From: Microbacteriaceae bacterium
GTDB taxonomy: Bacteria > Actinomycetota > Actinomycetes > Actinomycetales > Microbacteriaceae
Reading direction: 5' to 3'
Length of the DNA: 7,431 bases
Assembly (NCBI GenBank): GCA_025463665.1
Contig: JAODAY010000099.1
Location: 1 to 7,431 of the forward strand
Shown: piece after piece, positions 1 through 5,537 of the stretch
Position numbering within the stretch: the first letter of the stretch is position 1
Layout: every line of letters starts with the position of its first letter
Notes under the pieces: model-generated
The model's input: the letters and a program-made list of their open reading frames with translations, nothing else
Database searches by the model: none
Told to the model about the DNA's origin: nothing
Program-made: the position numbers and the translations under genes

Positions 1-20
1 TTCAAATCCCTCCGTCTCCG
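1..20 (+). tRNA. 3' end of a tRNA gene, probably tRNA-Ser (partial, cut by window edge)
   Basis: The first bases read as the 3' part of a tRNA. T-loop TTCAAAT is at 1-7, the 3' strand of the T-stem CCCTC at 8-12, the 3' strand of the acceptor stem CGTCTCC at 13-19, and discriminator G at 20. The CCA end appears not to be encoded, since the next bases are CAC. A G discriminator with this acceptor sequence suggests tRNA-Ser, but the anticodon lies outside the window, so the identity is inference. A terminator hairpin follows directly, which supports a real transcription unit. The same 3' end recurs at 3882-3904. Confidence 0.75.
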
Positions 21-23
21 CAC
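1..23 (+). other. Left attachment-site copy (tRNA 3' end, att core)
   Basis: The 23 bases from the T-loop to the base after the CA are repeated in the same orientation at 3882-3904, differing only at positions 4 and 11. The last 12 bases, CCGTCTCCGCAC, are identical. Duplication of a tRNA 3' end, with an integrase gene next to one copy, is the classic footprint of a tyrosine-recombinase element integrated in a tRNA gene. This copy belongs to the reconstituted tRNA. Confidence 0.6.
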
Positions 24-27
24 TTCC

Positions 28-60
28 AAGCCCGCTGGATCATCGCGATCCGGCGGGTTT
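28..60 (+). terminator. Intrinsic terminator of the upstream tRNA
   Basis: AAGCCCGCTGGATC at 28-41 pairs with GATCCGGCGGGTTT at 47-60 around a 5-base loop. The pairing is 14 bp with one internal T-G and one G-T wobble, and the stem runs into TTTCTT. It sits 8 bases after the tRNA discriminator base. The integrase remnant on the other strand reads through it. Confidence 0.8.
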
Positions 61-79
61 CTTGCTGTCTCCAGGTCGT

Positions 80-101
80 TTGCCCACAACTTGCCCACAA
101 C
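80..101. repeat. Tandem 11-bp repeat, candidate integrase arm-type sites (left)
   Basis: TTGCCCACAAC occurs twice back to back, at 80-90 and 91-101. The same 11-mer recurs at 3767-3777 and a 10-of-11 version at 3843-3853, near the other attachment copy. Short tandem repeats flanking a core at both ends are what integrases of this type bind with their N-terminal arm domain. Here the left pair also encodes part of the integrase tail. The function is inferred from position and repetition. Confidence 0.55.
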
Positions 102-638
102 TGCTTTCTCGTAAGCGGCATCGAGGCGGGCCGAGACGTCGTTCAAGTCGTCGTCGACGAGGTCTGAGCAGGTGTCGAGCGTCATGGCCGCGGAGGCGTG
201 CCCGAGCATTCTCTGTATCGCTTTTGCATTCGCCCCCGACGAGATAACGAGGCTTGCCGCGGTGTGCCGGAGATCGCGGAGCGTCATGGGGTTGAGCCCG
301 GCTTCTACGAGCGCGGTCTTGAACCAGCTGCGGCTGCCGGCACTGACTCTGGTGCGTCGCAGGTAGTCGCCGTTGGCGTCGCCGAAGAGCAAGTCGTCGC
401 TCGCTATACCCTCGTACCGCTCTTGCAGCTGGGCCTCAAGGAGCCGGGGGAACGGCACGGTGCGACGCTTGTGAGTCTTGGGTGTGCCGACCTAGATCGT
501 CCGCCCACTTCGACCGCGTTGACGGAGATGGTGATGCGGCGGCGCGAGCTCTGTGAGGGGGACCGGGAAGTGACGCGACAGCGGCTGACCAGTGGTACGT
601 GTCGCCGTTATGCCCTCAAGCCGAGCCCTCCATGCATT

Positions 639-687
639 GCCGTCTTGCTTAGCCGTGTGCCATCCAAGACGGCGGTGTGGCACACGG
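639..687. repeat. Two interleaved inverted repeats (possible pseudoknot or overlapping operator)
   Basis: This lies in the otherwise gene-free stretch 554-889. GCCGTCTTG (639-647) pairs perfectly with CAAGACGGC (665-673). CCGTGTGCCA (653-662) pairs perfectly with TGGCACACGG (678-687). The arms alternate, so the left arm of the second dyad sits in the loop of the first. The two hairpins are therefore either alternatives or form an H-type pseudoknot with linkers of 5, 2 and 4 bases. No gene or known RNA family is recognised here. In the rest of 554-889 I see no supported gene, only open frames with poor coding character. Confidence 0.55.
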
Positions 688-889
688 TTCCCGCAGCCGG
701 TCGGCGGTCACCTGGTCTCTGTTTGCGCGTGGCTGGATGAGTGGGTTCGTGGTGATTATTCGATCGGCCGGTCAGTATCTGATGCACCTTTGGCTCATGC
801 AGGGGAATCAAACCCCCAACCCAATTCACTGCGGACGCACCAGGCGATGCCGGGCGCGTTCGTCGGCGCTGCTGCGTGTGCCGGGTGGG

Positions 890-1519
890 TCAACCGGACT
901 GGGCGAGGCTCGTGACGAGATTGATCGCGACCGCGACCACGACCGTTCCGAAGAGGTAGGCGAGCAACCCATGTCCCAGTGCGATCCGCCGCGAAGGGGT
1001 CGACGATTCGTCGACGTTGTTCGCGTTGTAGGCCATGCCGATGGAGAAGGCCGCGTACGCGAAGTCGCTGTACGACGGGTCTTCCTCCTGGTCGAACCGG
1101 AAGCGGTGGTTGTCGTCGTGGTAGTACATCCGGGCGTATTTGAAGGCGTAGACGGTGTTGATGAGCGCCCACGCCACGACCACACTCAACGTGGCGAGGA
1201 TCGCCGCGAGAACTCCGACCGGGTCCTTTTGCTGGCTGCGGAGTAGTGCGAAGACGACGAAGACGAGGCTGAGGAACGTCGCGCCGATGATGATGCTGTC
1301 GACGAGCCGACGGGACCGCCCCTCGTGCAGCGCAAGCTCCCGAGTTTCGTCCGGCCCTGCCTTCCACGCCTTGGCCCATGCCCAAGCCAGGAAGACCGAG
1401 CCCGCCGCGACCCAGCCGATCAGCGGCGCCAGTTCAGCGGCGTTGAGAAACAGGGGGACCATCGCGAGCACGACCCCGACGAGGGCCGAACCCACAGCTT
1501 TGCGATCGAGATGCGACAT
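890..1519 (-). CDS. DUF1345 family integral membrane protein
   Basis: This is a 209-residue protein of the uncharacterised DUF1345 membrane family, which is usually about this length, so it looks complete. Five hydrophobic segments are visible at about 8-27, 31-49, 74-93, 101-125 and 183-204. A charged, His- and Asp-rich linker (residues 134-147) precedes the family's signature region YSDFAYAAFSIGMAYN (150-165) and a conserved SRR-IALGHG-LLAYLF stretch (176-190). The start is ATG at 1519, with GAGAGGA upstream at a rather long spacing of about 12 bases. The stop is TGA at 890-892. It is transcribed in the same direction as the dehydrogenase at 1669-2817 but separated from it by a strong hairpin, so it is probably its own unit. 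Function is unknown for the family, and its position inside the presumed integrated element makes it cargo. The family call is from recognition of the sequence pattern. Confidence 0.85.
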   Translation of the reverse strand: MSHLDRKAVGSALVGVVLAMVPLFLNAAELAPLIGWVAAGSVFLAWAWAKAWKAGPDETRELALHEGRSRRLVDSIIIGATFLSLVFVVFALLRSQQKDPVGVLAAILATLSVVVAWALINTVYAFKYARMYYHDDNHRFRFDQEEDPSYSDFAYAAFSIGMAYNANNVDESSTPSRRIALGHGLLAYLFGTVVVAVAINLVTSLAQSG

Positions 1520-1568
1520 CGCGCGAATCCGTCCTCTCGTCCTGGCGGACCACCGAGATAGGGCGCTC

Positions 1569-1605
1569 CGCCCCCCGAGGCGATTCGGATGGAGCTCGGG
1601 GGGCG
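1569..1605 (-). terminator. GC-rich hairpin after the dehydrogenase gene, likely terminator
   Basis: CGCCCCCCGAG (1569-1579) pairs perfectly over 11 bp with CTCGGGGGGCG (1595-1605), with a 15-base loop. It lies 63 bases past the dehydrogenase stop and before the start of the DUF1345 gene. There is no T tract on the minus strand, as is common for terminators in actinobacteria, so termination is likely but not certain. Confidence 0.5.
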
Positions 1606-1617
1606 TCGCGTCTCAGT

Positions 1618-1668
1618 TCAGCGCGGTTGCGTGCCCAGCGCGGTTGCGTGCTCAGCGCGGTTGCGTGC
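1618..1668. repeat. Three tandem copies of a 17-bp unit
   Basis: TCAGCGCGGTTGCGTGC occurs at 1618-1634, as CCAGCGCGGTTGCGTGC at 1635-1651 (one base changed), and again at 1652-1668. On the minus strand the array begins at the base right after the TGA of the dehydrogenase gene, and the first and third units themselves end in TGA. The array looks like slippage-type expansion of the 3' untranslated region. No function is evident. Confidence 0.85.
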
Positions 1669-2817
1669 TCAGACGCCGGTCGGGTGCAGAACGACTTTCG
1701 TCCAGCCATCGTCACGGTTGTCGAAGTGCTCGTAGGCCTCGGGTGCTCCGTCCAGAGAGAGTTCGTGGCTGACGATCCAGGAGGGCTGCGCCTTTCCGCC
1801 GGCGATGAGGTCGCGCAGCCGCCGGTTGTACTTCTTCACCGGGCACTGTCCGCTGCCCATGGTCTGGCCCCGGAACCAGAACTCTCCGAAATCGAAGGCG
1901 ACCTGGCCGCGCTTCGCGAGTTCGTCCGGGCCGCCCGGGTCCTGCGGGATGTAGACGCCGACTACGCCGATGGCACCGGTGAACCTGACCGACTTGACCA
2001 GCCGGTTCAGCGTCATGTTCGTGTGCTCGTGCCCCTCGGTATCGTGGGCCTGGTAGCCCACGCACTCGCAGCCGTTGTCCGCTCCCAGTCCCATGGTCAT
2101 CTCGTTGATCGCCTCGACCGGGTCGACGGCGGAGTCGTCGATGGGGACCGCTCCGATCTCCTCGGCCTTCTTCAGCCTGTCGGGGTGTCGATCGACGACC
2201 ATCACCTTGCTCGCCCCCTTGAGGATCGCGGAGTAGGCGGCCATGCAGCCGACGGGCCCCGCGCCGTAGATGACCGTCTGGTCACCGGGTTTGACGCCGG
2301 CGAGCTCGGTGGCGTGGTAGCCGGTCGGGAAGATGTCGGCCAGCATCACATAGTCCGTCTGCCGCTCCTCAGCGTCGGCGCCTAGCCGTAGGCAGTTGAA
2401 GTCCCCCCACGGCACTCGTAGCAGCTCCGCCTGCCCTCCGGCCCACGGGCCCATGTCGGCGAAGCCGTAAGCAGCTCCGGCCCACTCCTCCTTCGGCTGC
2501 GCGGTGAGACAGTAGTTGGTCAAGCCGCGTTCGCAGTTCTTGCAATGACCGCAGGCCACGTTGAAAGGCAGGACGACGTAGTCGCCCACTGTCACTTTGT
2601 CGACCGCGTCGCCGACCTCGATGACTTGGCCGAGGTTCTCGTGCCCGAACCATCGACCGGTCTCGAAGTCGGTCCTGCCTTCATACATGTGTAGGTCCGA
2701 GCCGCAGATGTTCGTCGTGGTGATTCGCACCAAGACGTCGGTCGGCCGCTCTATTCTCGCGTCCGGCACGTCATTGACGCTGACCTTTCGCGGGCCCTCA
2801 TAAACTACTGCTCTCAT
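1669..2817 (-). CDS. Zinc-dependent dehydrogenase, glutathione-independent formaldehyde dehydrogenase type
   Basis: This is a 382-residue member of the medium-chain dehydrogenase superfamily, closest in pattern to glutathione-independent formaldehyde dehydrogenases, which oxidise aldehydes or alcohols with NAD in the cytosol. Family proteins are about 380-400 residues, so it is full length. The catalytic zinc ligands are visible as C38 (ICGSDLHMYEG), H59-E60 (FGHEN) and D161 (LADIFPTGYHA). The structural zinc cluster is C89, C92, C95 and C103 (ACGHCKNCERGLTNYC). The Rossmann motif GAGPVG is at 185-190, and an acidic D (VVDRHPDRL) follows at the end of the second strand, as expected for NAD. 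The C-terminal half reforms the catalytic domain. The start is ATG at 2817, preceded by AAGGAAAGG with 8 bases of spacing. The same frame is open further upstream, but that part is low-complexity and not family-like. The collapsed remnant of a second, related enzyme lies 130 bases upstream on the same strand. Exact substrate is uncertain; the aldehyde dehydrogenase or dismutase role is inferred from family. Confidence 0.9.
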   Translation of the reverse strand: MRAVVYEGPRKVSVNDVPDARIERPTDVLVRITTTNICGSDLHMYEGRTDFETGRWFGHENLGQVIEVGDAVDKVTVGDYVVLPFNVACGHCKNCERGLTNYCLTAQPKEEWAGAAYGFADMGPWAGGQAELLRVPWGDFNCLRLGADAEERQTDYVMLADIFPTGYHATELAGVKPGDQTVIYGAGPVGCMAAYSAILKGASKVMVVDRHPDRLKKAEEIGAVPIDDSAVDPVEAINEMTMGLGADNGCECVGYQAHDTEGHEHTNMTLNRLVKSVRFTGAIGVVGVYIPQDPGGPDELAKRGQVAFDFGEFWFRGQTMGSGQCPVKKYNRRLRDLIAGGKAQPSWIVSHELSLDGAPEAYEHFDNRDDGWTKVVLHPTGV

Positions 2818-2947
2818 TGTCTTTACCTTTCCTTGATGTTCGATGAAGGGGATATTCCTGCAGGGGTGGCTGGCATACGTGCTTCCGGTCCTCACTGATC
2901 TGCCCGCCTTGACGGGTTGGCTACGGTGTTGGTTTCGTTCAGCGTTC

Positions 2948-3334
2948 CTACGGTTGAAAGACGGCGCGGACACAACCGTCGGTCTTCTCCTTGAACCTCG
3001 CGTAGCCCTCGGCCCCGTCTTCCAATGGCATGACGTGCGTGGCGAGGTGTTCGGTGGTGAGCTCGTCACGAGCCATCCTCTCGAGCAGCATCGGGATGTA
3101 GCGGTGCCCATGCTGCTGCGCGGAGCGGAGGGTAAGCCCTTTGTTCATGATCGGCCCCAGCGGGAACTTGTCGACGTCGCCCGGTTTCACCCCACCCAGG
3201 TCCGCCCCCATCCACCCCGTCGGAGCGGCATCGGAGGCGAACAGCGCCCGCTCGTTGCTGACACCCTCGGGAACAGAGACCAGCCCCACCGCTACCTCGG
3301 CCGCTCCCACAGCAACCGCTGTCTTCACGCCCAT
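2948..3334 (-). pseudogene. Remnant of a second formaldehyde dehydrogenase-like gene with the NAD domain deleted
   Basis: An open frame of 128 codons contains two pieces of a zinc alcohol/formaldehyde dehydrogenase fused in frame. One is the catalytic-domain end just before the Rossmann fold (VPEGVSNERALFASDAAPTG, then WMGADLGGVKPGD). It passes directly into the C-terminal piece (VDKFPLGPIMNKGLTLRSAQ, continuing to DGCVRAVFQP and a TAG). The nucleotide-binding domain of roughly 100 or more residues that should lie between them is missing, with the junction at about 3171-3180. The N-terminal zinc-binding half is also gone, leaving only about 20 unassignable residues after the start. The ATG at 3334 has a very good ribosome binding site (GAGAGGAG, 6 bases spacing), so a short protein could still be made, but it cannot bind cofactor or catalytic zinc as the family does. 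It may once have stood in tandem with the intact enzyme downstream. Confidence 0.75.
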
Positions 3335-3501
3335 GTAGTGCTCCTCTCAGTTGAGGGCGCATCCGTCGTAGAAGCCCCTTCGGAACTGATGCGGGCATTC
3401 TAGGCTCAGTCAATTGGTCCGGCAATAGCCTTTGAAAGGCGACGTTGAACCGCAGCGCGCACCTTCGAACCAGTGGAAGGCATGATTCGGTTCATCACCA
3501 T

Positions 3502-3517
3502 ATTGTCTGCGGACAAT
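3502..3517. promoter_or_regulatory. Dyad ATTGTC-N4-GACAAT, possible operator
   Basis: ATTGTC (3502-3507) and GACAAT (3512-3517) form perfect 6-bp arms around TGCG. It lies about 170 bases upstream of the dehydrogenase remnant start on the minus strand, in a gene-free, somewhat less GC-rich patch. TTGTC/GACAA dyads of this size are typical of repressor sites, but no regulator gene is present and no promoter can be placed with confidence. Confidence 0.3.
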
Positions 3518-3595
3518 CGATCGCTTATGAAGACCGCAATGCTGGACCGCCGCTGATCCGGGTCTGACCTTCGGGTGCTTAGCCGCGGTGAAATT

Positions 3596-3612
3596 TCCCA
3601 CAGCCTGTGGGA
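3596..3612. promoter_or_regulatory. 17-bp palindrome TCCCACAG-C-CTGTGGGA
   Basis: Two perfect 8-bp arms flank one central base. The left half, with its flank (TTTCCCACAGC, 3594-3604), matches the putative integrase arm repeat TTGCCCACAAC at 9 of 11 positions. It may therefore be a regulator site or a degenerate arm-type site of the decayed element. It sits in the gene-free stretch 3335-4020. The open frames on the minus strand at 3406-3805 show no coding character or family resemblance and are not reported as genes. Confidence 0.3.
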
Positions 3613-3755
3613 CAAGTGGTGGACCACTGACATTCGACGGCCGGCACGCCCATTCGCTGCCCCGAGGGGGCATCCGCTCAGGAAGCGACCTAAACGCGCG
3701 GATCTCGAACTTGACATAATCGTCGGAATCGGCCGCAAGATGTAGCGGCAGCACC

Positions 3756-3777
3756 GTTCCCACATTTTGCCCACAAC
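3756..3777. repeat. Tandem 11-bp repeats, candidate integrase arm-type sites (right)
   Basis: TTGCCCACAAC at 3767-3777 is identical to the pair at 80-101. Directly before it, with the same 11-base period, is a weaker copy GTTCCCACATT (3756-3766). The arrangement mirrors the left end of the element, which supports arm-type integrase binding sites on the other side of the original attachment site. Confidence 0.5.
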
Positions 3778-3782
3778 CTGCG

Positions 3783-3819
3783 TGGGCTCGACGTGATCTC
3801 GTCAATCACGTCGAGCCCA
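3783..3819. other. Perfect 15-bp hairpin between the right arm-type repeats
   Basis: TGGGCTCGACGTGAT (3783-3797) pairs perfectly with ATCACGTCGAGCCCA (3805-3819), with a 7-base loop CTCGTCA. No T tract follows on either strand and no gene ends close by. It could be a terminator isolating the element edge, a bidirectional hairpin, or a protein site in the attachment region. It lies between the arm-like repeats at 3767-3777 and 3843-3853. Confidence 0.65.
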
Positions 3820-3842
3820 ACATCGTTGAAATTGCGCGCTTC

Positions 3843-3853
3843 TTGCCCACAAT
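3843..3853. repeat. Fourth TTGCCCACAA repeat, candidate arm-type site
   Basis: TTGCCCACAAT matches the 11-mer repeated at 80-101 and 3767-3777 at 10 of 11 positions. It lies 28 bases before the right attachment copy, in the same orientation as the others. Confidence 0.5.
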
Positions 3854-3881
3854 GCCGTGGCCTTGAGTCATCCAGATAAGG

Positions 3882-3904
3882 TTCGAATCCCGCCGTCTCC
3901 GCAC
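3882..3904 (+). other. Right attachment-site copy (isolated tRNA 3' end)
   Basis: TTCGAATCCCG followed by CCGTCTCCGCAC repeats the window's first 23 bases with two differences. It contains a consensus T-loop, the 3' T-stem strand and the acceptor strand, but no 5' half of a tRNA precedes it. The bases upstream (ATAAG) cannot form the T-stem, so it is not a functional tRNA. It marks the far boundary of the presumed integrated element. Both mismatches lie left of the identical 12-base block, as expected if crossover happened within that block. Confidence 0.6.
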
Positions 3905-4020
3905 GACTTTCGTCGTCTCAGAGGTCTCTCTTCTCGGGCATTCTGTCAGCATCCCGCGGCGCTTCCCCGACTACCGTTGATCTATGGTCGTAAAAAGTCG
4001 GCCCGGAGAGAGGTCTCAAC

Positions 4021-4377
4021 ATGTTTGAAGCGGAAAACCTGCGTGACTGGATCGGTCTGCCCGTCGTCGATGACGAGGAGAGCAAGATCGGTTCGCTCGA
4101 GAGCCTCTATTTCGACACCTCGGTCGACGTTCCGGCATTCGCTGCCGTCAAGGTCGGCATTCTCGGCGGGCAGAAGCTGGTCTTCGTTCCGCTCGCAGGA
4201 GCAGTTGTGGCGCCGAGACACCTCAAGGTGACCTACTCCAAGAAGCTGATCAAAGACGCGCCGTCCATCGGTACCGACGGCGAGCTCGAGGCGTCGCAGG
4301 AGCCGGAAGTCTTCGCGCACTACCAGCTCGAGTATTCCACCGGGGCGAACGGCGAGCGTCGGCTGGGCCGGCGCTAG
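4021..4377 (+). CDS. Small PRC-barrel domain protein
   Basis: This is a 118-residue soluble protein with an N-terminal PRC-barrel fold. The pattern is LRDWIGLPVVDDEESKIGSL (about 7-26), SLYFDTSVDVPAFAAV (28-43), and KVGILGGQKLVFVPLAGA (44-61), followed by a C-terminal tail ending FAHYQLEYSTG. PRC-barrel domains are small beta-barrels found in RNA-processing factors, photosynthetic reaction centres and many short stress-related actinobacterial proteins. The specific role of this one is unknown. The start ATG at 4021 has GGAGAGAGG about 8 bases upstream. The stop TAG is only 6 bases from the convergent stop of the permease gene, so the two mRNAs must end in each other's coding sequence or share a terminator. 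No intrinsic terminator is visible between them. It is the first gene after the right attachment copy. Confidence 0.85.
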   Translation: MFEAENLRDWIGLPVVDDEESKIGSLESLYFDTSVDVPAFAAVKVGILGGQKLVFVPLAGAVVAPRHLKVTYSKKLIKDAPSIGTDGELEASQEPEVFAHYQLEYSTGANGERRLGRR

Positions 4378-4383
4378 TCCGCG

Positions 4384-5514
4384 CTATTCCGCGGGCAGCT
4401 CCTTCGGTTGCTTGTTTCGCCTGATCGGGCGCGCGGCCGCCACGGCGGCGACCTCGGGCTTGTTCCACACCTTCGCGATGGCCCAGGCGACCGCCGCGAT
4501 CGGCACCGAGATGACGGCGCCGATGATGCCGCCGAGGATGGTGCCGGCGGTCAGGGCGAGCAACACGACCAGCGGGTGAAGCTTGAGCGACTGGGCCATG
4601 ACCACCGGCTGCAGGAAGTTGCCCTCCAGCTGGTTCACGATGATCACGATGATGATCACAACCAGCGCGGCGACCGGCCCGTTCGTGACGAGGGCGACGA
4701 GGGCGGCCAGCAGGCCGGCGATGGTTGCACCGATCAGGGGGATGAACGCCGAGAGGAACACGATCACCGCGAGCGGCAGGGCCAACGGCACGCCGACGAT
4801 CGCGACGCCCACGCCGATCGCGATGGCGTCGACTGCGGCAACCGTCGCGGTGCCGCGGATGTACCCTCCGAGCGTCTTGACCGCGACGCGGCCGATGCGC
4901 TGGCCACGCTCGAGCACGTGACCCTGGAAGGGCGACAGGAAGAACGCCCAGATGCGGTCGCCGTCCTTGAGGAAGAAGAACAGGATCACGATGAACAGCA
5001 CGAGGCTGGTCGCGATCTCTCCGGCCACAGTCGCTCCGGCGAGGGCGCCAGAACCGAACTGGCTGCTGGTGAGAAAGTCGACGGCGCTCTGGCGGGCGTC
5101 GTCGATTTGTGACTGGTCGATGTCGAACGGCAGGTCGGCGACAAACTGCCACAACCGGTCGACACCGTCGGAGGCGGAGGACACCAGGTCGTCCCACTGG
5201 CCGCGAACGGCGAATACCACCAGGGCGACGAGCCCGCCGAAGATGACGAACCCCGAGAGCAGGGCGATCCAGGTGGCGACCAAGGCCGATACACCTCGGG
5301 CGCGCAGCAAGCGCATCACGGGGGCGAGGGCCGACGCGACGATGATCGCGATGACCAGGGGAATAGCCACCAGCTTCAGCTGGATCATTGCGAAGACTGT
5401 CACGGCGGCAAGCACGAGGAACAGGAGGATCTGCCCACTGCGGGTCCCCAGCACGCCGAGCCGGTCGGTGAAGAGTTCGCGAACGTCTGGGCGGCGGCGG
5501 GTCTCGTCTGGCAT
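4384..5514 (-). CDS. AI-2E / PerM family transporter
   Basis: This is a 376-residue polytopic membrane protein of the AI-2E (PerM, TqsA, YdiK) family, which exports small molecules. Some members have been linked to autoinducer-2 or sodium/proton exchange, and the substrate here cannot be told. Hydrophobic segments run at about 27-45, 47-66, 76-103, 158-183, 222-275, 281-293 and 313-345. The large extracytoplasmic loop (104-157) is typical. Family marks include FFFLKDG (179-185), SAFIPLIG (255-262) and the signature NQLEGNFLQP (294-303). The C-terminus is a short basic tail. The length is normal. ATG at 5514 was chosen because the conserved region begins soon after it, but only a weak AGG lies upstream, so the start may be leaderless or slightly different. 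It is convergent with the PRC-barrel gene. Confidence 0.9.
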   Translation of the reverse strand: MPDETRRRPDVRELFTDRLGVLGTRSGQILLFLVLAAVTVFAMIQLKLVAIPLVIAIIVASALAPVMRLLRARGVSALVATWIALLSGFVIFGGLVALVVFAVRGQWDDLVSSASDGVDRLWQFVADLPFDIDQSQIDDARQSAVDFLTSSQFGSGALAGATVAGEIATSLVLFIVILFFFLKDGDRIWAFFLSPFQGHVLERGQRIGRVAVKTLGGYIRGTATVAAVDAIAIGVGVAIVGVPLALPLAVIVFLSAFIPLIGATIAGLLAALVALVTNGPVAALVVIIIVIIVNQLEGNFLQPVVMAQSLKLHPLVVLLALTAGTILGGIIGAVISVPIAAVAWAIAKVWNKPEVAAVAAARPIRRNKQPKELPAE

Positions 5515-5537
5515 GTAGCCTGATTAGAGGGAATCCC

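Larger units (their letters stand above)
1..553 (-). pseudogene. Decayed tyrosine recombinase (phage/ICE-type integrase), C-terminal part
   Basis: Reading the minus strand from about 491 down to the window edge gives an open frame with the C-terminal half of a site-specific recombinase: PKTHKRRTVPFPRL, then LRDLRHTAASLVIS, then LGHASAAMTLDTCSDL, and a tail containing KLWAND. The DLRHT box and the LGH box are typical of actinobacterial phage-type integrases. The gene is broken. A TAG lies at 492-494, and family-like sequence just upstream (RRRITISVNAVEVGG, about 544-497) is in another frame, which implies a 1-base loss near 497. A further shift is likely near 545, where one extra base separates TEL from RRR. 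The nucleophile position in LDTxSDL is Cys (TGC) instead of Tyr, and the HxxR box reads R-D-L-R, so its first His also seems to be lost. No recognisable N-terminal arm or core-binding domain remains beyond about 553. The frame has no stop before the window edge and runs antisense through the tRNA 3' end, so the original C-terminus is not visible. Confidence 0.8.

Noticed and set aside
198..740. Plus-strand open frame of 180 codons at the left end
   Set aside because: It is antisense to the integrase remnant, whose minus-strand frame shows clear family motifs; its own translation resembles nothing.
1618..1668. Possible CRISPR-like array
   Set aside because: The three 17-bp units are directly adjacent with no spacers, so it is a plain tandem repeat.
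2818..3111. In-frame upstream extension of the dehydrogenase to 3111
   Set aside because: The added residues are low-complexity and not family-like, they overlap the dehydrogenase remnant in another frame, and ATG 2817 has a good ribosome binding site and matches the family N-terminus.
3406..3805. Two overlapping minus-strand open frames of 122 and 131 codons
   Set aside because: Poor codon bias, no family resemblance, no convincing ribosome binding site, and they overlap the dyads, arm-like repeats and hairpin of the attachment region.
3882..3904. Possible second functional tRNA
   Set aside because: Only the 3' portion is present, and the bases upstream cannot form the T-stem or the rest of a cloverleaf.
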